Assembly: GCA_032622095.1 (NCBI GenBank)
Contig: CP136066.1
Span: 134,695,917 to 134,759,916 of the forward strand
DNA length: 64,000 nucleotides
Direction of reading: 5' to 3'
Origin: Siphonodentalium dalli
Taxonomy: Eukaryota; Mollusca; Scaphopoda; Gadilida; Siphonodentaliidae
The notes under the pieces were generated by a model that saw nothing but the letters and a program-made list of their open reading frames with translations, was not told the DNA's origin and searched no databases. Shown one piece after another: positions 60,308 to 64,000 of the stretch (positions are counted from its first letter, which is position 1; every line of letters starts with the position of its first letter). The position numbers were made by a program, and so were the translations under genes.

Positions 60308-62436
60308 AAGATAAGGTGCTGAGATAATCATCCATGAATACTTCTGTCATGGGCACCTTATGATTATGTCAAGGTATAAGTTCATTTTAATTACTACGGG
60401 TTTGATGAACATAATTACTTATGTCAAGTAAGGAGACACACAAAGGGGTTAGGGTTTCTCTTTCTTTCTCAGTTTAATAAGATATATCAAAATTAGAAGG
60501 AAAAATGTAGTAGAATTCTTCATTCTGAAATATGAATCTGAAATATATTTCCAAATTTAATTTATATTCAATTGTCGAGTCTGAAATTGGGTTAATATTT
60601 CCACCTGCATTTCAACATAATGGGACTGATTCCCAAATATCCATGGACCCTTCACATTTGGTGTGGTGACTTGGGGTACTCTGGCGGATGTTATATTGTA
60701 GTTAGTTTAAAAAAAAATTAACATGTTTTCAACAGAGCTAAATCTAAACTAAATTAAGAGCAAAATATTTCTTTAAAATTTTTTTTAAATGTTTTTAAAA
60801 AAAAATTTTATATTGAGCAAGTTCAATTTTTTTTAAAGTTATGTCCATGGCTCTGCCCCTACTTATCCAGGTGAACCCAAGTGAACAATTGGAATCCGAG
60901 TCACACAATGAACCTCCACACCAGATATAAGCTAAATCGGCCTGATGGTTCTTGAAAAGAAGTCGTTTTAAGAATTACTATGGTGGGAAAGAGTTATGGT
61001 CATGCCTTAACAACTATTTGATCAGGTGAACTCATTTAAACAAATCTGAATGTGAGTCACCTAGGGAACATCCACACCAAATATGAACCCATTTGTTCTT
61101 ATGGTTCTGGAGAAATGTTTAAAGAATTGTTGACAGATGGATGGACGGATGGACAGATGACATCCAAGGAGTGATGGCCATAGCTCACTGGAGACTTCGT
61201 ATCAGGTGAGTTAATGAAAACAATCGAACAAACCTGGTTTGTTGTGAAAGACCCATATACCCAATATGAATGGAATCGGTTGATGTTTGTTCAAGTTTTC
61301 ACATTAACGGTCATCAAATTGCTAAAAATCAACAAACTTAAGGACCATAAATCAGGTAAAATATGAATGGAATCGGTTGAAGTTTGATCAAGTTATCACG
61401 CTAATGGTCATACAATTGCTAAAAAAAAGGACAAACTAGGGACCATATCTCAGGTAAAATAAATCAGACAAAACTGATTTTCAAACTTGATCGAGATATT
61501 GTTGTGAAAGATCAATATATCAAATATGAATGAAATTGATTGATGTTTGTTCAAGTTATCACGCTAATGGACATTAATAGAAACATATAGCATAACTCTG
61601 GTTAGAAAGTAGGAGAGGACCTGATTTTCTGTGTACAGCTGTCGCACATGACAATTAACGCACGTACCAAAAATTGTCAGCTAACTTATTGTCACAGACA
61701 GGCTCATGTGTGTTATTTTAATTAACCATTACAGCGATTCTTGGTAGTCAGATGTTTTGGGAAACTATGATGTAATTTGATGAGAATTTTATCGATCATG
61801 TTTTTAATTTGGGATTAGATGTTTTCAAATTTGTTTTGCTATTTAAAATTTTCTGGATTCTAGTAATGAAAACTAATTTCTAATGAAGGGACAGTGCTGT
61901 CAATAAATTTTATAGATTAACAAGAGATGGACTGTCGTCCGGTACATACCCCCTAGTGGCCAGGGATGGGGTAATTGTAATTGATTGTAATTAATTACAT
62001 TTTTTCAAGTAATTGCATGTAATTGGTAATTGAGTTTATTCTCAATTACATGTAATTGCAATTGTAATTGGTTAGGATGTAATTGTAATTAGGGTCTAAT
62101 CTCAATTACTTCAAAATCACAAGTACTTGTTTCTTCTCAAAGTTCTCTTTCATGATTCATCCAATGGTTTCTTCAAATGTTTTTTTCCAAATTTCAAAGT
62201 GTTAGACTGGTGACTGGCTATCACTATGTTGTCACAACACTGAGTTTTTATCCACTGTGTCTCAATGGTGAATTCTGTTGACACCTCCTGTTTGTTTGCT
62301 TAAGCATTGGTTAACCTTTGAGGTAGAAGGCTTGTTTTGATAAATACAATGAGAAACCAACTTCAAATAATTGACAATAGATCACTATAATATATCACTC
62401 GTATGATCATGTTTCATTATCTCCATCTGTTATGGT
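60308..62436. other. Gene-free stretch between the two LINEs, with repeat fragments
   Basis: About 60900-61570 is a diverged tandem of the agggaccatatctcaggtaaa / gaatggaatcggttga type. 61976-62110 begins cagggatggggtaattgtaa and is built from taattg/caatta words, resembling one end of a hAT element; no partner end was found. Confidence 0.4.
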
Positions 62437-62691
62437 ATATATATATATATATATATCTTTAATTGTCCTCCATATGTGAAGAGTTATTGAATACAGAACA
62501 TATACACACAGAAACATGGACACAAATATGTCAACATATATACAAGTACAAGTTTATACAAAACAAAGTTACATCACAAGGAATGGAATAACATACAGTC
62601 GCTACTCATTCGTGTATTATGCATTTAGGCACACGTACACAAGTCCACCCATACCAACATATGCACCCTCTCTCTCAGTTTCTCCCTTCTC

Positions 62692-62774
62692 ATTCGATCT
62701 CTCTCTCTCTATCTCTATCTCTGTGATATCTCTCCCTCTTTCTTTTGCTCTCTCTCTCTCTCTCTCTCTCTCTC
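62692..62774. repeat. (TC)n-rich microsatellite
   Basis: Interrupted TC runs, the longest at about 62751-62774, in the 3' region of the right-hand LINE. Confidence 0.9.
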
Positions 62775-62925
62775 GCACTCATGCTCGAGTTTCTGTCGCA
62801 CACGCATCCACACTCTTTAACATATAAACATATTTAAAAGTATTTCAATATGCCTTGTCGAATACAGTCACTTGGAAGCTATATTTATTATATATTGCTC
62901 ATGTTTAATAAGATGTAATTGTCAA

Positions 62926-64000
62926 TCAATTTCTTAACAAGGCCAAGCAATACCATAGCTTGAGACTTGATTTGGCGAAAAAGTGTACTGCAAATGGTAA
63001 TGAACAATTTCCCATTTCTACTAAAGAAGATGGTATATTCCCCAGAAATATGGATAACTGCTTTGCCCCTGTCAACTCGTCCATATACATAAAAGCATCT
63101 ATTCCGAACGTGTTAATGATATCGTACCAAATATTATTCCTTGTATTCGATATGGAAGTGCAGTTTATTATGGTATGTTCTATAATGCATTGATATTGCG
63201 TATTACATAGTAGACAAAGCCCGTTATCTTTATATGCGGTGTGAGCGATAAGTCTAGCAATCATAAGAAATGTAAATTTTTCATCTGGATAAAGCCTGCA
63301 TGTTTGCCACAGTAACGAGGAATTGAGTTTGGTTTGTGTAAGTCCATATTGTGCCAGATCACTATTTGATTCAATACTCTTTCTCCACTCAAGTGCATTT
63401 ATAGTGTTAATCTCAGTTTTTACGATATTCTTCCAGTATGATTTGGTGGGAAACGTGCTTTCGAGCGTATAGCGTTCTAGGTACTCATATAAGTTATACC
63501 TCTTTAGAACTGTAGAAATATCTGCCATGAAGGATTGTGGGTGAGAAATTCCAAGAATATGACTATGAAGCCGCACTAGGAACACGGATTTAGCGGTCTT
63601 ATTTGTATTTAGTCTACATAATGTTGCTAGTAAGCTTAATTTCCTTTTATCAATATAGGATTCAAGCCCACCGCACCCCAGAAGCCCCTGTACGATGCAA
63701 GTTCTGGTTTGTTGTGGGAATCCTTGAATATGTTTTAGGCAAAATCTATGTGCTCTCTCCGTGTATGCATGAGAAACATTAGATATATTCCAGAACAGTT
63801 CACTACCGTACAGAGCCTTAGGGAGGACGATGGACTTGTAGATACTGAAACAACTGTATGGGGTGATACCGCCTGCGTATAATCCTGCATTGGTCAGCGA
63901 TAGATATGTGCCTTTGAGTTTTGTGCAAATTTTGTTTGCAAGTTTTGAGTTAAAGCTGAATTTCTCAATAGGGATTCCCAAATGTGTTCCAGATTCGACT
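62926..64000 (-). CDS. LINE reverse transcriptase, C-terminal part (partial)
   Basis: Open from the window edge to a stop at 62926. It begins within ESGTHLGIPIEKF and is about 70% identical by eye to the other LINE protein over NAGLYAGGITPYSCFSIYKS, LGCGGLESYIDKRKLSLL and FTFLMIARLIAHTAYKD. It ends with the same CLLC...IEHTIINC motif. The RT catalytic palm lies beyond the window. No frameshift is seen, so this copy is young or conserved. Confidence 0.9.
   Translation of the reverse strand, partial: VESGTHLGIPIEKFSFNSKLANKICTKLKGTYLSLTNAGLYAGGITPYSCFSIYKSIVLPKALYGSELFWNISNVSHAYTERAHRFCLKHIQGFPQQTRTCIVQGLLGCGGLESYIDKRKLSLLATLCRLNTNKTAKSVFLVRLHSHILGISHPQSFMADISTVLKRYNLYEYLERYTLESTFPTKSYWKNIVKTEINTINALEWRKSIESNSDLAQYGLTQTKLNSSLLWQTCRLYPDEKFTFLMIARLIAHTAYKDNGLCLLCNTQYQCIIEHTIINCTSISNTRNNIWYDIINTFGIDAFMYMDELTGAKQLSIFLGNIPSSLVEMGNCSLPFAVHFFAKSSLKLWYCLALLRN

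Larger units (their letters stand above)
62437..64000 (-). mobile_element. Second LINE copy of a related subfamily, running off the window
   Basis: Its 3' end matches the 56.3-kb element: a (TA)n tract at 62437-62456, then the conserved aattaaag/tatggagga terminus. The reading frame continues to the last base of the window, so the 5' part lies outside. Its 3' region includes a TC-rich microsatellite (62692-62774). Confidence 0.88.

Overview
This is animal genomic DNA: AT-rich, spliced genes with long introns, non-LTR retrotransposons, many terminal-inverted-repeat elements, minisatellites, and one 100-N scaffold gap (50393-50492). The repeat style (cataactctg-type tandem repeats, aagatggcggcc-containing repeats, frequent acatgta) suggests a marine invertebrate, most likely a lophotrochozoan such as a mollusc. 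That placement is inference; no species-diagnostic gene is present.

The main host gene lies on the minus strand between about 34.9 and 10.25 kb. It was rebuilt exon by exon from splice sites, reading phase and homology. It encodes a ZNRD2 (SSSCA1, autoantigen p27) family protein of about 499 residues. Instead of the single zinc ribbon of the vertebrate protein it has four, followed by the family's conserved C-terminal helix. All twelve exons join in frame, and corresponding exons of paired modules have identical lengths (149/149, 85/85, 128/128, 73/73). The gene therefore appears to have grown by repeated exon duplication. It ends with AATAAA three bases after the stop. A second, shorter alternative last exon lies upstream, with its own in-frame stop fused to AATAAA.

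The introns are packed with insertions: two pogo/Tigger-like non-autonomous elements (33.1-34.0 and 26.8-27.8 kb), a 4.5-kb element with 119-bp inverted ends (20.9-25.4 kb), an 18-copy ~31-bp minisatellite (19.3-19.9 kb), and a composite tandem-repeat block (15.1-17.5 kb).

Upstream of the gene (35-50 kb) are a near-perfect 88-bp-arm hairpin, a hAT-like element with a perfect 8-bp target duplication, a CpG-rich promoter-like stretch near 37.0-37.4 kb, a 2.5-kb element with ~98-bp inverted ends, a 4.9-kb imperfect palindrome, and a 0.65-kb MITE-like repeat. One exon of a second gene, a KIF6/KIF9-type kinesin on the minus strand, is at 52.2-52.4 kb.

Three LINE copies are visible, all on the minus strand: a decayed one at 0.24-2.65 kb split by a later insertion, a nearly intact 5'-truncated one at 56.3-60.2 kb flanked by an unusually long 82-bp direct repeat, and a related copy that runs off the right edge (62.4-64.0 kb). 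The left 10 kb otherwise holds small hairpin elements and no convincing host gene.
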